In this document: in pieces, positions 32,801-43,252 of the stretch | Layout of the letters: each line of letters starts with the position of its first letter | Position numbering within the stretch: position 1 is the stretch's first letter | Origin: Streptococcus oralis | Lineage (GTDB): Bacteria > Bacillota > Bacilli > Lactobacillales > Streptococcaceae | DNA: 64,000 nt | Direction: 5' to 3' | Assembly: GCF_001578935.1 (NCBI RefSeq) | Contig: NZ_KQ969523.1 | Location: 43,550 to 107,549, forward strand | The notes under the pieces: generated by a model | Seen by the model: the letters and a program-made list of their open reading frames with translations, nothing else | Databases searched by the model: none | What the model was told of the DNA's origin: nothing | Translations under genes and position numbers: made by a program

Positions 32801-33538
32801 ATGAAAAAGAAACGTGGATTATTATTATTTTTAGCAGCAGTTGTCTTTGGAGGTTTCTTGGGCAGTTTTGTAGGGATGTTTAAGGCACTTGCTGAATCTC
32901 ACGGAATTATGTTAGATGTAAAAGTCTTGATACCATGGATATCAGCTATTTGTTTAGTGTTAGGTTTCATTAGCATTCTTTTGACATTCAATTTCTTAAA
33001 GAAAAGCAGAACATTTCATTCCTTGTATCAAGAGGAAATGGATGATGATCTGAATGAAACCTATTATGTACAAATGCATCGTAATCTCGAGTTTGGAACT
33101 ATTGCTTTTAATAGTGCAGGCGTAGCGATTTTTTTGGCTCTTTTCATCTCAGGTAGTGAAGTCATTGTACTAAATATCAGCTATATAACCTTATCTCTTT
33201 CTTTTTTGGCATTAGTAATGATTTTCAGTGCTCAAAAATATCTCTATAAGACCATTGCGATCGTTCGTCAGTTTGATTTGGAATTCTTCTCTACACCAAA
33301 GGATGTCTTGGACTACATAAATTCCTATGATGAAGGGGAGCGTCAGGTTAATTTGGAACAAAGTTTTCGAATTTTATTCCAATTAAATCAGTATGTCTTG
33401 CCAGGTCTCTATTTTTTGATTGCTATCTTTTCTTTATTGACAGGAGAGATTCAGTTACTAGCCTTCTTGCTTGTAGGAGCAATCCATATTTATATCAATG
33501 TGATGCAATTACCTATGGTAAAACGTTATTTCAAATAG
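32801..33538 (+). CDS. DUF3169 membrane protein
   Basis: Integral membrane protein of 245 residues with about six membrane segments, including LLLFLAAVVFGGFLGSFVG, WISAICLVLGFISILLTF, IAFNSAGVAIFLALFISG and two near the C-terminus. The central soluble part ETYYVQMHRNLEFG and the later FDLEFFSTPKDVLDYINSYDEGER are typical of the DUF3169 family found in streptococcal regulatory operons. Located between the PspC and CPBP genes. Function unknown. Confidence 0.8.
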   Translation: MKKKRGLLLFLAAVVFGGFLGSFVGMFKALAESHGIMLDVKVLIPWISAICLVLGFISILLTFNFLKKSRTFHSLYQEEMDDDLNETYYVQMHRNLEFGTIAFNSAGVAIFLALFISGSEVIVLNISYITLSLSFLALVMIFSAQKYLYKTIAIVRQFDLEFFSTPKDVLDYINSYDEGERQVNLEQSFRILFQLNQYVLPGLYFLIAIFSLLTGEIQLLAFLLVGAIHIYINVMQLPMVKRYFK

Positions 33539-33547
33539 GAGTCTTTT

Positions 33548-34189
33548 ATGAAACTACTTAAAAATCTTGGCTGGTTTCTTCTAGCTGTTTTATCCTTTTT
33601 CTTTGGCTATGGTCTGGTTCAGAGTATGGCTTTATCAGCGCTTGACCTAGGGGCTTCAATCTTTGGAGTTTTGCCACTCTATATCGCCCTGTCAGGGGCC
33701 TATGTTTATGGAGTTTACAGATGGTATCAGACAGAAAAGGTTAGCATCCAGACAACGGCTTTTAATCGTTATATTTGGTTGCCAACCCTGGTTTTGCTAA
33801 TGGCGATTACAGCTCAGTACTATTTGCCAGATGATCCGTCGGTCAATCAACAAATCGTATCTCAACTGACAGTCGCACAGCCTGTCTTTGGTTTCTTTAT
33901 GGTGGTAGTCTTTGCTCCTCTGACGGAAGAACTCATCTTTAGAGGGATGCTGGCGCGTTATCTCTTTCCTAAGCAGAACAACAGCAAACAGACAGCTCTC
34001 TTTCTCCTCGTATCAAGTGTGCTTTTTGCCTTGATTCATTTTCCAGGGACTTTGCAACAGTTTTTAGTTTATGCCAGTCTGGGATTGAGTTTGGGTCTGG
34101 CTTATGTGAGCCGAAAAGGTCTTATTTATAGCATTTCTCTCCACGCTTTGAATAATTTAATCGGCTTTTTGATGATACTCATGCTATAA
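33548..34189 (+). CDS. CPBP-family intramembrane metalloprotease (Abi)
   Basis: Membrane protein of 213 residues of the CAAX protease/bacteriocin-processing family. Active-site motifs: PLTEELIFRGML (the EE...R motif, residues ~119-130), LIHFP (His ~160) and HALNN (His ~201), each in a hydrophobic segment. In streptococci such proteins give bacteriocin self-immunity or process peptides. It follows DUF3169 by nine bases. The stop codon sits inside the -10 of the next gene. Role in immunity or signalling is inferred. Confidence 0.88.
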   Translation: MKLLKNLGWFLLAVLSFFFGYGLVQSMALSALDLGASIFGVLPLYIALSGAYVYGVYRWYQTEKVSIQTTAFNRYIWLPTLVLLMAITAQYYLPDDPSVNQQIVSQLTVAQPVFGFFMVVVFAPLTEELIFRGMLARYLFPKQNNSKQTALFLLVSSVLFALIHFPGTLQQFLVYASLGLSLGLAYVSRKGLIYSISLHALNNLIGFLMILML

Positions 34190-34190
34190 T
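34182..34190 (+). promoter_or_regulatory. Extended -10 for the 76-residue gene, overlapping the CPBP stop
   Basis: TGC-TATAAT, with the TAA stop of the upstream gene inside it. Start of transcription would fall at about 34197, right at the AGGAGG ribosome site. Confidence 0.6.
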
Positions 34191-34206
34191 AGAGTCAGGA
34201 GGTCAC

Positions 34207-34437
34207 ATGAAACGAGTAATTTTATTAGCAGTGATACAGGCGGTCGTTCTCTTCTTTATCATCGGGGCACTTGCCTATGCCTTTAAAGGCGATTTCTTTT
34301 ACAACTATCTAGCAGTTGTCTTTGCGCCTATTGCAGGTGTCTTGCGTTTTGCTTCGGCTTATGCGACGGAAATTGTTCTACCTAAAAAGGCAGCTGAGAT
34401 TGCTGAAAAGCGTAAAGCAGGCAAAACTTCAAAATAA
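34207..34437 (+). CDS. 76-residue two-pass membrane protein
   Basis: Small protein with two hydrophobic stretches (VILLAVIQAVVLFFIIGALAYAF in pieces, and YNYLAVVFAPIAGVLRFASAYA) and a basic C-terminal tail with KKAAEIAEKRKAGK. AGGAGG precedes the ATG. It has its own extended -10 at the end of the CPBP gene and its own terminator. No function known to me. Confidence 0.75.
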   Translation: MKRVILLAVIQAVVLFFIIGALAYAFKGDFFYNYLAVVFAPIAGVLRFASAYATEIVLPKKAAEIAEKRKAGKTSK

Positions 34438-34441
34438 AAGA

Positions 34442-34467
34442 GTCCGGTGAAGTTCATCGGATTTTTT
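34442..34467 (+). terminator. Terminator after the 76-residue gene
   Basis: GTCCGGTG / CATCGGAT stem with two G-U pairs, then TTTTT. Confidence 0.75.
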
Positions 34468-34537
34468 GTCTGTTCGTTTTGATTTCTAAAGACAATCAAA
34501 CTTTTCTGCTGATTTTCATGAAGAGCCTGTGCTTTTA

Positions 34538-34546
34538 TGGTAAAAT
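34538..34546 (+). promoter_or_regulatory. Extended -10 of aspS
   Basis: TGG-TAAAAT, 28 bases before the ATG. Confidence 0.65.
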
Positions 34547-34574
34547 AGTAACAGAATAAAAGAGGAGAGAAGAA

Positions 34575-36338
34575 ATGAAACGTAGTATGTATGCTGGTCG
34601 TGTTCGTGAGGAACACATCGGACAAGAAATGACCTTGAAAGGATGGGTTGGCCGTCGTCGTGACTTGGGTGGCTTGATTTTTATCGACCTTCGTGACCGT
34701 GAAGGGATCATGCAGTTGGTTATTAACCCTGAAAAAGTATCTGCAGAGGTCATGGCAACAGCTGAAAGCCTTCGTAGCGAATTTGTTATCGAGGTGACTG
34801 GTCAAGTCGTTGCGCGTGAGCAAGCCAATGATAAGTTGCCAACGGGTGCGGTTGAGTTGAACGTTACAGCTTTGACAGTGCTGAATACAGCTAAAACAAC
34901 ACCTTTTGAGATTAAAGATGGGATTGAGGCCAATGACGATACACGTTTGCGTTACCGTTATCTTGACCTTCGTCGTCCAGAAATGCTAGAAAACCTTAAG
35001 CTTCGTGCCAAGGTGACCCACTCTATCCGTAACTACTTGGATGAGTTGGAGTTTATCGATGTGGAGACGCCATTCCTTTCTAAATCAACGCCAGAAGGGG
35101 CGCGTGACTATTTGGTGCCATCTCGTGTCAATAAAGGGCATTTCTACGCTCTTCCTCAAAGTCCACAAATCACTAAGCAACTCTTGATGAATGCTGGTTT
35201 TGACCGCTATTACCAAATCGTTAAATGTTTCCGTGACGAGGACTTGCGTGGTGACCGTCAGCCTGAGTTTACTCAGGTCGACTTAGAAACGTCTTTCCTT
35301 ACGGAGCAAGAGATCCAAGACATCACAGAAGGCTTGATTGCGCGCGTGATGAAAGAAACCAAAGGCATTAACGTGACGCTTCCATTCCCTCGTATGAAGT
35401 ATGATGACGCGATGTCTCTCTATGGTTCTGACAAACCTGATACTCGTTTTGATATGTTGCTTCAGGACTTGACAGAAGTGGTCAAGGGTGTTGATTTTAA
35501 AGTCTTCTCAGAAGCACCTGCTGTAAAAGCCATTGTGGTCAAAGGAGCTGCAGATAACTACTCACGTAAAGACATCGACAAGATGACCGAAGTAGCCAAA
35601 CAGTACGGTGCTAAAGGTCTTGCTTGGGTCAAGGTAGTTGATGGAGAATTAAACGGACCAGTTGCCAAGTTCTTGACTGGTATCCAAGCAGACTTGACTG
35701 CAGCACTTGGGCTTGAAGATAAGGATTTGGTTCTATTTGTGGCGGATACGCTTGAGGTAGCCAATGCAACACTTGGTGCCCTTCGTGGCCGTATTGCCAA
35801 AGAGCTTGGCTTGATTGATAACGATAAATTCAACTTCCTTTGGGTAGTTGACTGGCCAATGTTTGAATGGTCTGAAGAAGAAGGCCGCTACATGAGTGCC
35901 CACCATCCATTTACCCTTCCACAGGAAGAAACAGCTCACGAATTAGAAGGTGATTTGGCTAAGGTTCGTGCCATTGCTTACGATATCGTCTTGAACGGTT
36001 ATGAGCTTGGTGGTGGTAGCCTTCGTATCAACCAAAAAGAACTTCAAGAACGCATGTTCAAGGCTCTTGGTTTTTCAGCTGAAGAAGCAAATGACCAGTT
36101 TGGCTTCCTTCTTGAAGCCATGGACTATGGTTTCCCACCACACGGTGGCTTGGCTATCGGTCTTGACCGTTTTGTGATGCTCTTAGCAGGAGAAGAAAAT
36201 ATTCGGGAAGTCATTGCCTTTCCTAAAAACAATAAGGCAACCGACCCAATGACACAAGCTCCATCAACAGTCGCTCTCAAACAACTAGAGGAACTCAGCT
36301 TACAAGTAGAAGAAGATGAAACAAGCAAAACGAATTAA
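34575..36338 (+). CDS. aspS: Aspartyl-tRNA synthetase
   Basis: Class II synthetase charging tRNA-Asp, 587 residues, the long bacterial form. N-terminal OB anticodon-binding domain ([22 protein letters not shown] in pieces), motif 1 around [20 protein letters not shown], motif 2 [18 protein letters not shown] (~residue 217), the bacterial insertion (GAD) domain ~300-420, and motif 3 [13 protein letters not shown] near residue 530. GGAGAG precedes the ATG. The YitT-family gene overlaps its last 23 bases. Confidence 0.99.
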   Translation: MKRSMYAGRVREEHIGQEMTLKGWVGRRRDLGGLIFIDLRDREGIMQLVINPEKVSAEVMATAESLRSEFVIEVTGQVVAREQANDKLPTGAVELNVTALTVLNTAKTTPFEIKDGIEANDDTRLRYRYLDLRRPEMLENLKLRAKVTHSIRNYLDELEFIDVETPFLSKSTPEGARDYLVPSRVNKGHFYALPQSPQITKQLLMNAGFDRYYQIVKCFRDEDLRGDRQPEFTQVDLETSFLTEQEIQDITEGLIARVMKETKGINVTLPFPRMKYDDAMSLYGSDKPDTRFDMLLQDLTEVVKGVDFKVFSEAPAVKAIVVKGAADNYSRKDIDKMTEVAKQYGAKGLAWVKVVDGELNGPVAKFLTGIQADLTAALGLEDKDLVLFVADTLEVANATLGALRGRIAKELGLIDNDKFNFLWVVDWPMFEWSEEEGRYMSAHHPFTLPQEETAHELEGDLAKVRAIAYDIVLNGYELGGGSLRINQKELQERMFKALGFSAEEANDQFGFLLEAMDYGFPPHGGLAIGLDRFVMLLAGEENIREVIAFPKNNKATDPMTQAPSTVALKQLEELSLQVEEDETSKTN

Positions 36339-37257
36339 GCGGTGGCGCTATTATCTGCGCCGCTTTGCTTATCAGATAAAAATTTTACGTGTCTTACAAA
36401 GCATCTCTCGAGAGAAGTATGATGAGAAAGTATCGGCTTCTCTGGTTTATGGCTTTTTGTCAGCAGTAGCAGTCAATTTCTTTTTTCAACCAGGACACGT
36501 TTACTCCAGTGGTGCGACGGGTCTGGCACAGATTATCTCTGCCTTGAGTAATCACTGGTTTGGGTTTTACATTCCGATATCGCTAACCTTTTATGCCATC
36601 AATTTTCCGTTGATGATTTTGGCTTGGTATCAGATTGGGCATAAGTTTACAATCTTTACCTTCATCACAGTATCCATGAGTTCCCTCTTTATCCAGATTG
36701 TACCAGTTGTGACCTTGACAGAGGATCCCATCATCAATGCTCTTTTTGGGGGTGTTGTCATGGGCTTGGGGATTGGTTTTGCGCTCCGTAACAATATTTC
36801 TAGTGGAGGTACAGATATCGTCAGTCTCACCATTCGAAAGAAGACAGGGAGAAATGTCGGTAGTATTTCTTTCTTAGTGAATGGGACCATCATGCTGATA
36901 GCAGGTTTGACTTTTGGTTGGAAATACGCCCTCTATTCTATGATTACCATCTTTGTCTCTAGTCGTGTGACAGATGCGGTCTTTACCAAGCAAAAACGCA
37001 TGCAGGCCATGATTGTGACCAATAATCCTGACAAGGTAATCGCAAAAATCCATAAAAAATTGCACCGCGGAGCAACCATGATCCACGATGCAGAAGGAAC
37101 CTATAATCATGAGAGAAAAGCAGTCTTGATTACGGTTATCACACGAGCAGAGTTTAATGATTTTAAACACATCATGAAACAGGTCGATCCGACAGCCTTT
37201 GTCTCTGTATCCGAAAATGTCCACATTCTCGGACGATTCGTAGAAACAGACAATTAA
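36316..37257 (+). CDS. YitT-family membrane protein (DUF161/DUF2179)
   Basis: Membrane protein of 313 residues with five to six hydrophobic segments in residues ~35-210 ([54 protein letters not shown]) including the signature [10 protein letters not shown], then a cytoplasmic C-terminal DUF2179 domain (~220-305, [27 protein letters not shown] in pieces). It begins within aspS and is probably co-transcribed and coupled. Substrate or function of the family is not established. Confidence 0.88.
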   Translation: MKQAKRIKRWRYYLRRFAYQIKILRVLQSISREKYDEKVSASLVYGFLSAVAVNFFFQPGHVYSSGATGLAQIISALSNHWFGFYIPISLTFYAINFPLMILAWYQIGHKFTIFTFITVSMSSLFIQIVPVVTLTEDPIINALFGGVVMGLGIGFALRNNISSGGTDIVSLTIRKKTGRNVGSISFLVNGTIMLIAGLTFGWKYALYSMITIFVSSRVTDAVFTKQKRMQAMIVTNNPDKVIAKIHKKLHRGATMIHDAEGTYNHERKAVLITVITRAEFNDFKHIMKQVDPTAFVSVSENVHILGRFVETDN

Positions 37258-37266
37258 TAATACTCA

Positions 37267-37298
37267 AAAGACCAGCCTTGGAGCTGGTCTTTATTTTT
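37267..37298. terminator. Bidirectional terminator between YitT gene and malR
   Basis: AAAGACCAGC (37267-37276) / GCTGGTCTTT (37283-37292) then ATTTTT; overlaps the last codons of malR. Confidence 0.8.
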
Positions 37299-38277
37299 CG
37301 ATAATTTTGTGGGCAATCAACTGGCGGTAACAGATTTGTCTGTTGTTTTTTGCGTCATTGATGATCTGTAAAATCGTTTCAAATGATGTCCGCCCAAGTT
37401 CCAGACTATTGATATCCACATAAGCTACAAGATCAAGTCGAGGATTGACAGAGTCGAAACTCAAGACAGGAACCTTTAGCTGATGCTTACTGATGTAGTC
37501 ACAAACCCCTTCAGCAAGGAGACTGTCGGTTGTTATGATAGCATCAATCTCTGGCTCATGCTTAAAGAGACGTTTACTAAATTGATACCCCTTTTCTTCC
37601 AAAAATTCAGTCGCAAAATAGGTCAAGCTACTATCAATAGGAAGTTGGTGTTGCTTGAGAGCTTGCTCATAGCCTTTTAGACGGTCTTGAGTTACAAAAA
37701 GCTTCTTAGTTCCTCCTATAAAGGCAATGCGCTTGTAGTCTTTTTTAATAAAATACTCTGTCGCATCAAAACCTGCTTGTACATTGTCATTGTCAACCAG
37801 TGGTATAAAAGGGGATAGAGATTTCCCGAGGATAAGAAAAGGAAACTGTTCCTCTGCCACGAGTTTAACTAGCGGATCTTCTTCTTGTGCATAGAGGAAA
37901 ATCAAGCCGTCAACTCGTTTACCATAGACCATCTGTGAGATGGTATTTAGGCGCTCGTTCTCATTTTTTCCTGTTGCGATCTGAATCGCATAGTGGTTTT
38001 CAGATGCTACTTGAGCAATACCGCGAAGGACAGATGGGAAGAAAGGATTTTGATAGAAGGCATCCGAGTCGTCAGGAAGAACCAAGCCAATGACCTGAGT
38101 ATAGCTACTTACCAAGCTACGAGCATTGAGATTAGGATGGTAGTTAAGCTCCTTCATCGCCTTGCGAACTCGTTTTTTGGTTTCATCACTAATCGTTGAT
38201 TTATTTTGAATGACGCGGGTTACAGTGGAAGGTGATACCCCTGCAGCCTTGGCCACATCTTTGATGGTAGCGGGCAT
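37291..38277 (-). CDS. malR: LacI-family maltose operon repressor MalR
   Basis: Repressor of 328 residues. The start at 38277 (MPATIKDVAKAAGVSPSTVT) gives a normal LacI N-terminus; the frame is open 40 codons further up but that runs into malA. HTH residues 4-24, hinge NLNARSLVSS at ~50, and the periplasmic-binding-like sugar domain from ~60 with IGLVLPDD and VDGLIFLYA. It follows malA directly (gap of ten bases). It should bind the CGCAAACG-type palindromes between malX and malQ and release them with maltodextrins. Confidence 0.93.
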   Translation of the reverse strand: MPATIKDVAKAAGVSPSTVTRVIQNKSTISDETKKRVRKAMKELNYHPNLNARSLVSSYTQVIGLVLPDDSDAFYQNPFFPSVLRGIAQVASENHYAIQIATGKNENERLNTISQMVYGKRVDGLIFLYAQEEDPLVKLVAEEQFPFLILGKSLSPFIPLVDNDNVQAGFDATEYFIKKDYKRIAFIGGTKKLFVTQDRLKGYEQALKQHQLPIDSSLTYFATEFLEEKGYQFSKRLFKHEPEIDAIITTDSLLAEGVCDYISKHQLKVPVLSFDSVNPRLDLVAYVDINSLELGRTSFETILQIINDAKNNRQICYRQLIAHKIIEK

Positions 38278-38287
38278 AAAAAATCTC

Positions 38288-39094
38288 CTAGTTATGGTAG
38301 TTTGGATCACGAAAATGAGTTTTATAAAAGATAGTGACCAGATAAAGAACAAAAAGAATGTTTTGTACAGTGATAAGGGTTGCCATATTCTGGCCAAAAA
38401 GTCCCAAAATAAGCGTGATCAGAGTGGGCAATCCTAAACAGTTCAAGATAAAATGGTAGCACTCTTTAAAGGTCCTAAATGAAAAGAGGCGTGATCTTTT
38501 GGTGATATAAAGGAGAAGACTAGCTCCAAGAGAGACAATGAAGAAATTCAATCCAAAGAGGAAGCTTGCACCAAGAACGAGAAAGAGACTGATATAGACC
38601 CGATTTTGTTGGTACCAGTCTTTAGAAATGGCCTGGGTTAGATCTTCCTTGCTCTGGAAACTATCCGTTTGAATCGCGTGGTAGCGAATGCGAGTCAATT
38701 CCTTACTTTCCTTACTAATGACGAGTTCTTCCGTATCAAAATGAAGTTGCAAGTCCTTTGGCAATTCTTTGTTTTGGCTTGGGCCAATCAAAAGAGAAGG
38801 CTGCTGATTCCTAGTGCCTAAGTAGTTCAGCTTTCCATCAACGATTTGTGCATTCTCTGACAAGTCCATGATGGCTTCATCTGTCAGTGGAGTGTAGACA
38901 TTATCGATAAAAGTATCCAGTGGATACGTTTTCTGTGAGCTGTTTTGAATGGCAATGGGAACCATAGACAAACTGATGAGGAAAATGCTCGTAAAGAGAA
39001 GCTGAAACCAGTTGAGGCCGAAACGTTTTGATAGGGGCTTACGAAATCCCCAGATACTAGAGAAATATGAGAATGGATATGGAAGCATAGGCAT
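38288..39094 (-). CDS. malA: MalA, DUF1189 membrane protein
   Basis: Membrane protein of 268 residues of the DUF1189 family found with malR in streptococcal maltose loci. One hydrophobic segment near residues 30-48 ([17 protein letters not shown]), an extracellular domain ~50-165, then four segments ([62 protein letters not shown]). Precise role unknown. A promoter of its own lies upstream (39122-39150), so malA-malR can be made apart from malXCD. Confidence 0.88.
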   Translation of the reverse strand: MPMLPYPFSYFSSIWGFRKPLSKRFGLNWFQLLFTSIFLISLSMVPIAIQNSSQKTYPLDTFIDNVYTPLTDEAIMDLSENAQIVDGKLNYLGTRNQQPSLLIGPSQNKELPKDLQLHFDTEELVISKESKELTRIRYHAIQTDSFQSKEDLTQAISKDWYQQNRVYISLFLVLGASFLFGLNFFIVSLGASLLLYITKRSRLFSFRTFKECYHFILNCLGLPTLITLILGLFGQNMATLITVQNILFVLYLVTIFYKTHFRDPNYHN

Positions 39095-39121
39095 CTTTCT
39101 AAAAGTGTTTTCTATATGAGT

Positions 39122-39150
39122 ATTATATAGAGAAATGTACTTTATTTCAA
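39122..39150 (-). promoter_or_regulatory. malA-malR promoter
   Basis: On minus: TTGAAA (39150-39145), 17-base spacer, TATAAT (39127-39122). Confidence 0.75.
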
Positions 39151-39244
39151 GTCTAGTAGATAAATTGCTTTTTGAAAAGCGGATTTTGCTACTATTTATG
39201 GTCTTGTGTCTAATCTTTCAACTTTACAAGCAAGATTCAAAATG

Positions 39245-39283
39245 AAAAAGGGTGGCGGGGATAAATTATCCCTTGTCGCCACC
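39245..39283 (-). terminator. Terminator of malXCD operon
   Basis: On minus: GGTGGCG-acaa-GGGATAA paired with TATCCC-CGCCACC, followed by CTTTTT. The malD stop codon (39266-39268) lies inside the stem. Confidence 0.8.
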
Positions 39284-40108
39284 ACTTGTAAGTCCTGAAA
39301 CAAAGTTCTTTTGTAAGAAGAAGAAGAGTGTACAGATTGGAAGAGCGATGAGGATAGCACCTGCTGAGAAGTAGGCAATCTTCAAGTTCTTCGCATTGTT
39401 TACGAAGGTTTGGAGACCAACGGCAACTGTAAAGTATTCTTTCTCACGAAGCAAGAAACTAGAGAGGATATAGTCTCCGAAAGGTCCCATGAAGGCCCAG
39501 AGGGCTTGTACCGCAACCATTGGGCGAACAAGAGGGAGAACGATTTGCCAGAAGCGGCGGAAGTGTCCTGCACCATCAAGTTTTGCTGATTCATCAAGAG
39601 ACATTGGTACGGTATCAAAGTAACCTTTCATCAACCAAGCGTTCATAGGGATACCACCACCGACATAGAGGAAGATGAGGAACCAGCTATGGTTAAGGGC
39701 GTTCAACATAAGTGCCATAACGAAGAAGGCAGTCAAAGCAGCCATGGTTGGCACCATTTGGATAATCAAGAAGAAGACCAAACTTTGTTTACGAGCCAAG
39801 AAGTTGTATCGGCTGTAGGCATAACCAGCAAGTACGATGATGCTTGTTTGGACAGCCATTGTAATCAAGGCAATAATCAGGGTATTGAGATACCAAGTGC
39901 CGTACAAGGTTTCAGTAAAGAGTCCTTTAAAGTTATCAAAACTAAAATCGACGTTACCATCTAGTTTAAAGGCTACGACGTTACCTGACTTGAAGGCTGA
40001 CATAATCGTAATCAAAAGCGGATAGATAATGACGATTGATAAGCCAATCAAGTAGAGGTAAGTGAGGGTTTGAGTCAGTCTACGTTTGAGTTTGATTGAG
40101 TTATTCAT
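39266..40108 (-). CDS. malD: Maltodextrin ABC transporter permease MalD (MalG-like)
   Basis: Inner permease subunit of 280 residues with six membrane segments. The start at 40108 ([11 protein letters not shown]) lies one base after the malC stop and behind GGAGGACG; an earlier in-frame start would overlap malC. The EAA loop that contacts the ATPase reads [21 protein letters not shown]. No ATPase gene is in the locus; in streptococci the shared MsmK usually energises these importers. Confidence 0.95.
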   Translation of the reverse strand: MNNSIKLKRRLTQTLTYLYLIGLSIVIIYPLLITIMSAFKSGNVVAFKLDGNVDFSFDNFKGLFTETLYGTWYLNTLIIALITMAVQTSIIVLAGYAYSRYNFLARKQSLVFFLIIQMVPTMAALTAFFVMALMLNALNHSWFLIFLYVGGGIPMNAWLMKGYFDTVPMSLDESAKLDGAGHFRRFWQIVLPLVRPMVAVQALWAFMGPFGDYILSSFLLREKEYFTVAVGLQTFVNNAKNLKIAYFSAGAILIALPICTLFFFLQKNFVSGLTSGGDKG

Positions 40109-40109
40109 C

Positions 40110-41402
40110 TTAGACGTCCTCCATATCAAATGCGTGTAGTTTCTTGAATGCGATCATAGAGATAGAGATGACAATGATGGAGATAATCAAGGTAACAGCT
40201 GCGGCCATAGAGTATTGTGGGGCTGTACCAGTTGTCAAACGGTAAATCCATGAAATCAAGATATCAGTTGAACCGGCTCCACCACCAACGCTACCAGGTC
40301 CTCCACCATTGAAGAGGTACATGATAGAGAAGTTGTTAAAGTTGAAGGTGTATTGGCTAATCAATGTTGGAGCTGCAACAGCCAAGATCATTGGGAAAGT
40401 GATGTTGCGGAATTTTTGCCAAGCATTGGCACCATCAATGTAAGCCGCTTCGTAGAGGTCGTTAGGAATAGACTGCAAGATACCCAAGGTTAAAACGTAG
40501 ATGTATGGGAATCCAAGCCAACCTTGCATCATAATCAAGGCAATCTTGGTCCAAGTCGGATCGGTTTTCCAAGGGATAAGAGCTCCATCTAGGAAAGGAA
40601 GGACCTTAGACAAAAGAGGCAAGACTTGGGTGTTGATAGCACCAACACTATCATTAAACATGTTTGAGAATGTCAAGATAGTGATGAAGGCTGGAACTGC
40701 CCAAGGGAGAAGGAAAATAACACCGAAGATACGTTTTCCTTTGATAAATGGTTGGTTGGCAATGATTGCTGTAAAGATACCAATGACAATCTGCAAAGTA
40801 GAAGCAGATAAGGCCCAGATAATGGTCCAAGAAAGAACAGAACCAAAGGCTGAACGGAAGGTACTCAAGCTCCAGATGTTAGTGAAGTTCGTCAAACCAA
40901 CCCAGTCCAACAATTTGTTTGGTGGCAAGTGTTGGAAGTCATAGTTGGTAAAGGCAATCATCAAGGTTACGATAACAGGAAAGATAATCGCAAAGGTCAT
41001 CGCTACATACGATGGGATAATCAAAAGGTATGGGAATCCATTCTCATAAATGCCCTTAAGCATATCCTTGAAGGTATAAGCTACAGGAATACCATTGTTG
41101 ATACGTTTAGCAGTCGTATGTGCGTCCTTGATATTAAAGATATAAAAGAGCAAGTAAACGACAACAAAGATAGAATGGAAAGCACCGCGAATCAGCATGA
41201 ACAGTGAATTATCACGGCCAGGTTTGTCACCAAGGGTGACTAAATTGCTCAATTCAGGGCTTGCAAGTGTTAGAAAATACAGAACAAATAGAACAGTAAT
41301 GCCAAGGAAAATAAATCCTTTAGCTTTTTGTTTGTTATAGATTTGTCCTAAACCAGGAATGATTGACAGCAAGGCTGCTTTGCGAGGCTGTTGTTTTTCC
41401 AT
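40110..41402 (-). CDS. malC: Maltodextrin ABC transporter permease MalC (MalF-like)
   Basis: Permease subunit of 430 residues. The start at 41402 ([13 protein letters not shown]) follows GGAGTAATC; the frame extends 14 codons further without a ribosome site. Eight or so membrane segments; the EAA loop reads [21 protein letters not shown] near residue 335. An N-terminal hydrophobic extension ([20 protein letters not shown]) is typical for MalF-like proteins of streptococci. Lies between malX and malD. Confidence 0.95.
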   Translation of the reverse strand: MEKQQPRKAALLSIIPGLGQIYNKQKAKGFIFLGITVLFVLYFLTLASPELSNLVTLGDKPGRDNSLFMLIRGAFHSIFVVVYLLFYIFNIKDAHTTAKRINNGIPVAYTFKDMLKGIYENGFPYLLIIPSYVAMTFAIIFPVIVTLMIAFTNYDFQHLPPNKLLDWVGLTNFTNIWSLSTFRSAFGSVLSWTIIWALSASTLQIVIGIFTAIIANQPFIKGKRIFGVIFLLPWAVPAFITILTFSNMFNDSVGAINTQVLPLLSKVLPFLDGALIPWKTDPTWTKIALIMMQGWLGFPYIYVLTLGILQSIPNDLYEAAYIDGANAWQKFRNITFPMILAVAAPTLISQYTFNFNNFSIMYLFNGGGPGSVGGGAGSTDILISWIYRLTTGTAPQYSMAAAVTLIISIIVISISMIAFKKLHAFDMEDV

Positions 41403-41484
41403 GATTACTCCTTTCATAGGATGCGAGTTTAAACTCGGATTCAATCGTAAGATACGTACATCTGATAAGAAGCATATCTATAAA

Positions 41485-41518
41485 TTCAAAGGGGGATTTT
41501 GCTTCCACCCCCCTTGAA
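41485..41518 (-). other. GC-rich stem-loop between malX and malC
   Basis: On minus TTCAAGGGGG pairs with CCCCCTTTGAA (one bulge), no strong U-run. Likely protects malX mRNA or partly terminates so that binding protein exceeds permease. Confidence 0.65.
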
Positions 41519-41526
41519 CAATTCAA

Positions 41527-42798
41527 TTAGTTACCAAATTTTTGTTGGATTGTTTCCTTGATCAATGTTACAGCATCGTTAGCAGCTGTTTTCGCATCTT
41601 TCTTACCACTTACAGCATCAAAGAGCATAGTTTTCGCTGGATCCCAAACTGTTGACATTTGTGAGATGTTTGGCATTGGTTGAGCGTTCTTGAACTGTTT
41701 GATAACAGCTGTAGTCAACTCATCGTTTTTGCCTTCAGCATAAGTACGAGCCTCAGTGTTAGCTGGGATTTCGTTGGTTGCATCGTAGAATGCTTTTTGT
41801 TGTTCAGTTGAAACTAGGAAGTCTACAAATTTTTGAGCGCCTTCAAGGTTCTTAGTGCTTGATGGGATAATCCACGCTTTACCACCACCGAATGCTGCGT
41901 AATCTTTACCGTTTGGAAGAGTTGGGATAGTCGCAACACCGTAGTTTACTTTAGCATCTTTAAAGGATTGAGCTTTCCAAGGACCATCGATGATAGCAGC
42001 TGTTTTGCCTTCTTGGAATTGAGTTTGGATCAAGTTACCAGCACCTTCAGTATCTTGCATCCCTTTAGGCCATTTTTCGTACCAAGATTTAGCGTATTCG
42101 ATACCTTTGATTGCTCCGTCGTTTGCAAGACCGATATCTTTAGGATCTTTACCATTTTGACCGAATACATAACCACCATTACCAGCAAGGAGTCCGTATG
42201 CATAGTAGAAGTTTGTCCAGTCAGCTAGGAAGGCAGTAGTTTTGCCATCTTCACCAGCGAAAGCATATTTGCTGTCTTTTGCGAGATTTTCCAAGTCGCC
42301 AAAAGTCTTAGGAGCTTCGCTGATTAAGTCCTTATTATAGTACATCACCAACGACTCGATAACAGCAGGTGCGCCATAAACTTTACCATCAGCTGTGGTT
42401 ACAAGAGATTTAGTAGTATCATCTGTTTTCGCACCATCACTAAGAGTTACTTCTGAAAGTTGTCCGTCAGTACCAAGGCTACCTACACGGTCGTATGGAG
42501 CCATCATAACATCAGGGGCTTTACCAGATTGGTTGTCAAGTGAAAGGTTATCAAGACCACCCATTTGGTCTCCTGTTTTGATAGTAACTTTTACGCCAGA
42601 TTCTTTTTCGTAAGCTTTTGCAGCTGATTCAGCGAAGGCTTTATATTGGTCTTCAACGTAGAAAGTGATTTCTTGTGCTTCTGAAGAGCTAGTATCAGCT
42701 GCTTTGTCAGCAGATTTGCTTCCGCAAGCTACCAAGAGCAAGCTAGCGAGAGTAGCAGTTCCGAGCACAGCAGCGCTCTTCATGAATTTAGATGACAT
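41527..42798 (-). CDS. malX: Maltodextrin-binding lipoprotein MalX
   Basis: Extracellular solute-binding protein of family 1 (COG1653/2182), 423 residues, anchored by a lipid at the cysteine of the lipobox LLVAC (residue ~25). The mature domain shows DVMMAPYDRVG, GAPAVIESLVMYYNKDLI and AAIIDGPWKAQSF as in maltose-binding proteins. It delivers maltodextrins to MalC-MalD. TAGGAGGAAT precedes the ATG. First gene of malXCD, divergent from malQ. Confidence 0.96.
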   Translation of the reverse strand: MSSKFMKSAAVLGTATLASLLLVACGSKSADKAADTSSSEAQEITFYVEDQYKAFAESAAKAYEKESGVKVTIKTGDQMGGLDNLSLDNQSGKAPDVMMAPYDRVGSLGTDGQLSEVTLSDGAKTDDTTKSLVTTADGKVYGAPAVIESLVMYYNKDLISEAPKTFGDLENLAKDSKYAFAGEDGKTTAFLADWTNFYYAYGLLAGNGGYVFGQNGKDPKDIGLANDGAIKGIEYAKSWYEKWPKGMQDTEGAGNLIQTQFQEGKTAAIIDGPWKAQSFKDAKVNYGVATIPTLPNGKDYAAFGGGKAWIIPSSTKNLEGAQKFVDFLVSTEQQKAFYDATNEIPANTEARTYAEGKNDELTTAVIKQFKNAQPMPNISQMSTVWDPAKTMLFDAVSGKKDAKTAANDAVTLIKETIQQKFGN

Positions 42799-42867
42799 AG
42801 TGTATTCCTCCTAAAGAATAACAATATAATTTATTTAGAAAACGCAAACGTTTTCTTTTATGAGCCT

Positions 42868-42896
42868 AGTATAGCACAAACAGAAAACGGTTGCAA
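42868..42896 (-). promoter_or_regulatory. malX promoter
   Basis: On minus: TTGCAA (42896-42891), 17-base spacer, TATACT (42873-42868) with TGC extension. The -35 overlaps a MalR-type half-site. Confidence 0.8.
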
Positions 42897-43180
42897 GCTT
42901 TTTTAAAAAGTTTTTTAAAAAAAATTTTAAGGTTTCAAACATTTGTTAAAGCCTTTATATAGGAAAGAACTTAAAATGTTTGTTTCTCTTGAACGGGAAA
43001 TATATTAGGGAAACGATTGCGTGAATTTTATAAATTTTAGATAAAATACTTTGAGCTACAAGTGGGAAATTATCTTAACTTACAATTTCTTGCTGAAAGC
43101 TTGCGATTTTTTCAAAAAAAAAATAGAGAAATTCATTCTCGAGAGTGGGAACAAAGAAATTAAAAAAAGTATAAAAACGC

Positions 43181-43209
43181 TTGCATTTGTTTTTGAAATA
43201 CGCTATACT
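43181..43209 (+). promoter_or_regulatory. malQ-glgP promoter
   Basis: TTGCAT (43181-43186), 17-base spacer, TATACT (43204-43209). Confidence 0.8.
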
Positions 43210-43217
43210 TAATTTGA

Positions 43218-43252
43218 CGCAAACGTTTGCGCCTAGGTTTGCGCAACGTTTC
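43218..43252. promoter_or_regulatory. MalR operator pair at the malQ start
   Basis: Perfect palindrome CGCAAACGTTTGCG (43218-43231) and a second degenerate copy CGCAACGTTTC (43242-43252) right after the malQ -10; binding would block transcription start. Confidence 0.75.
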
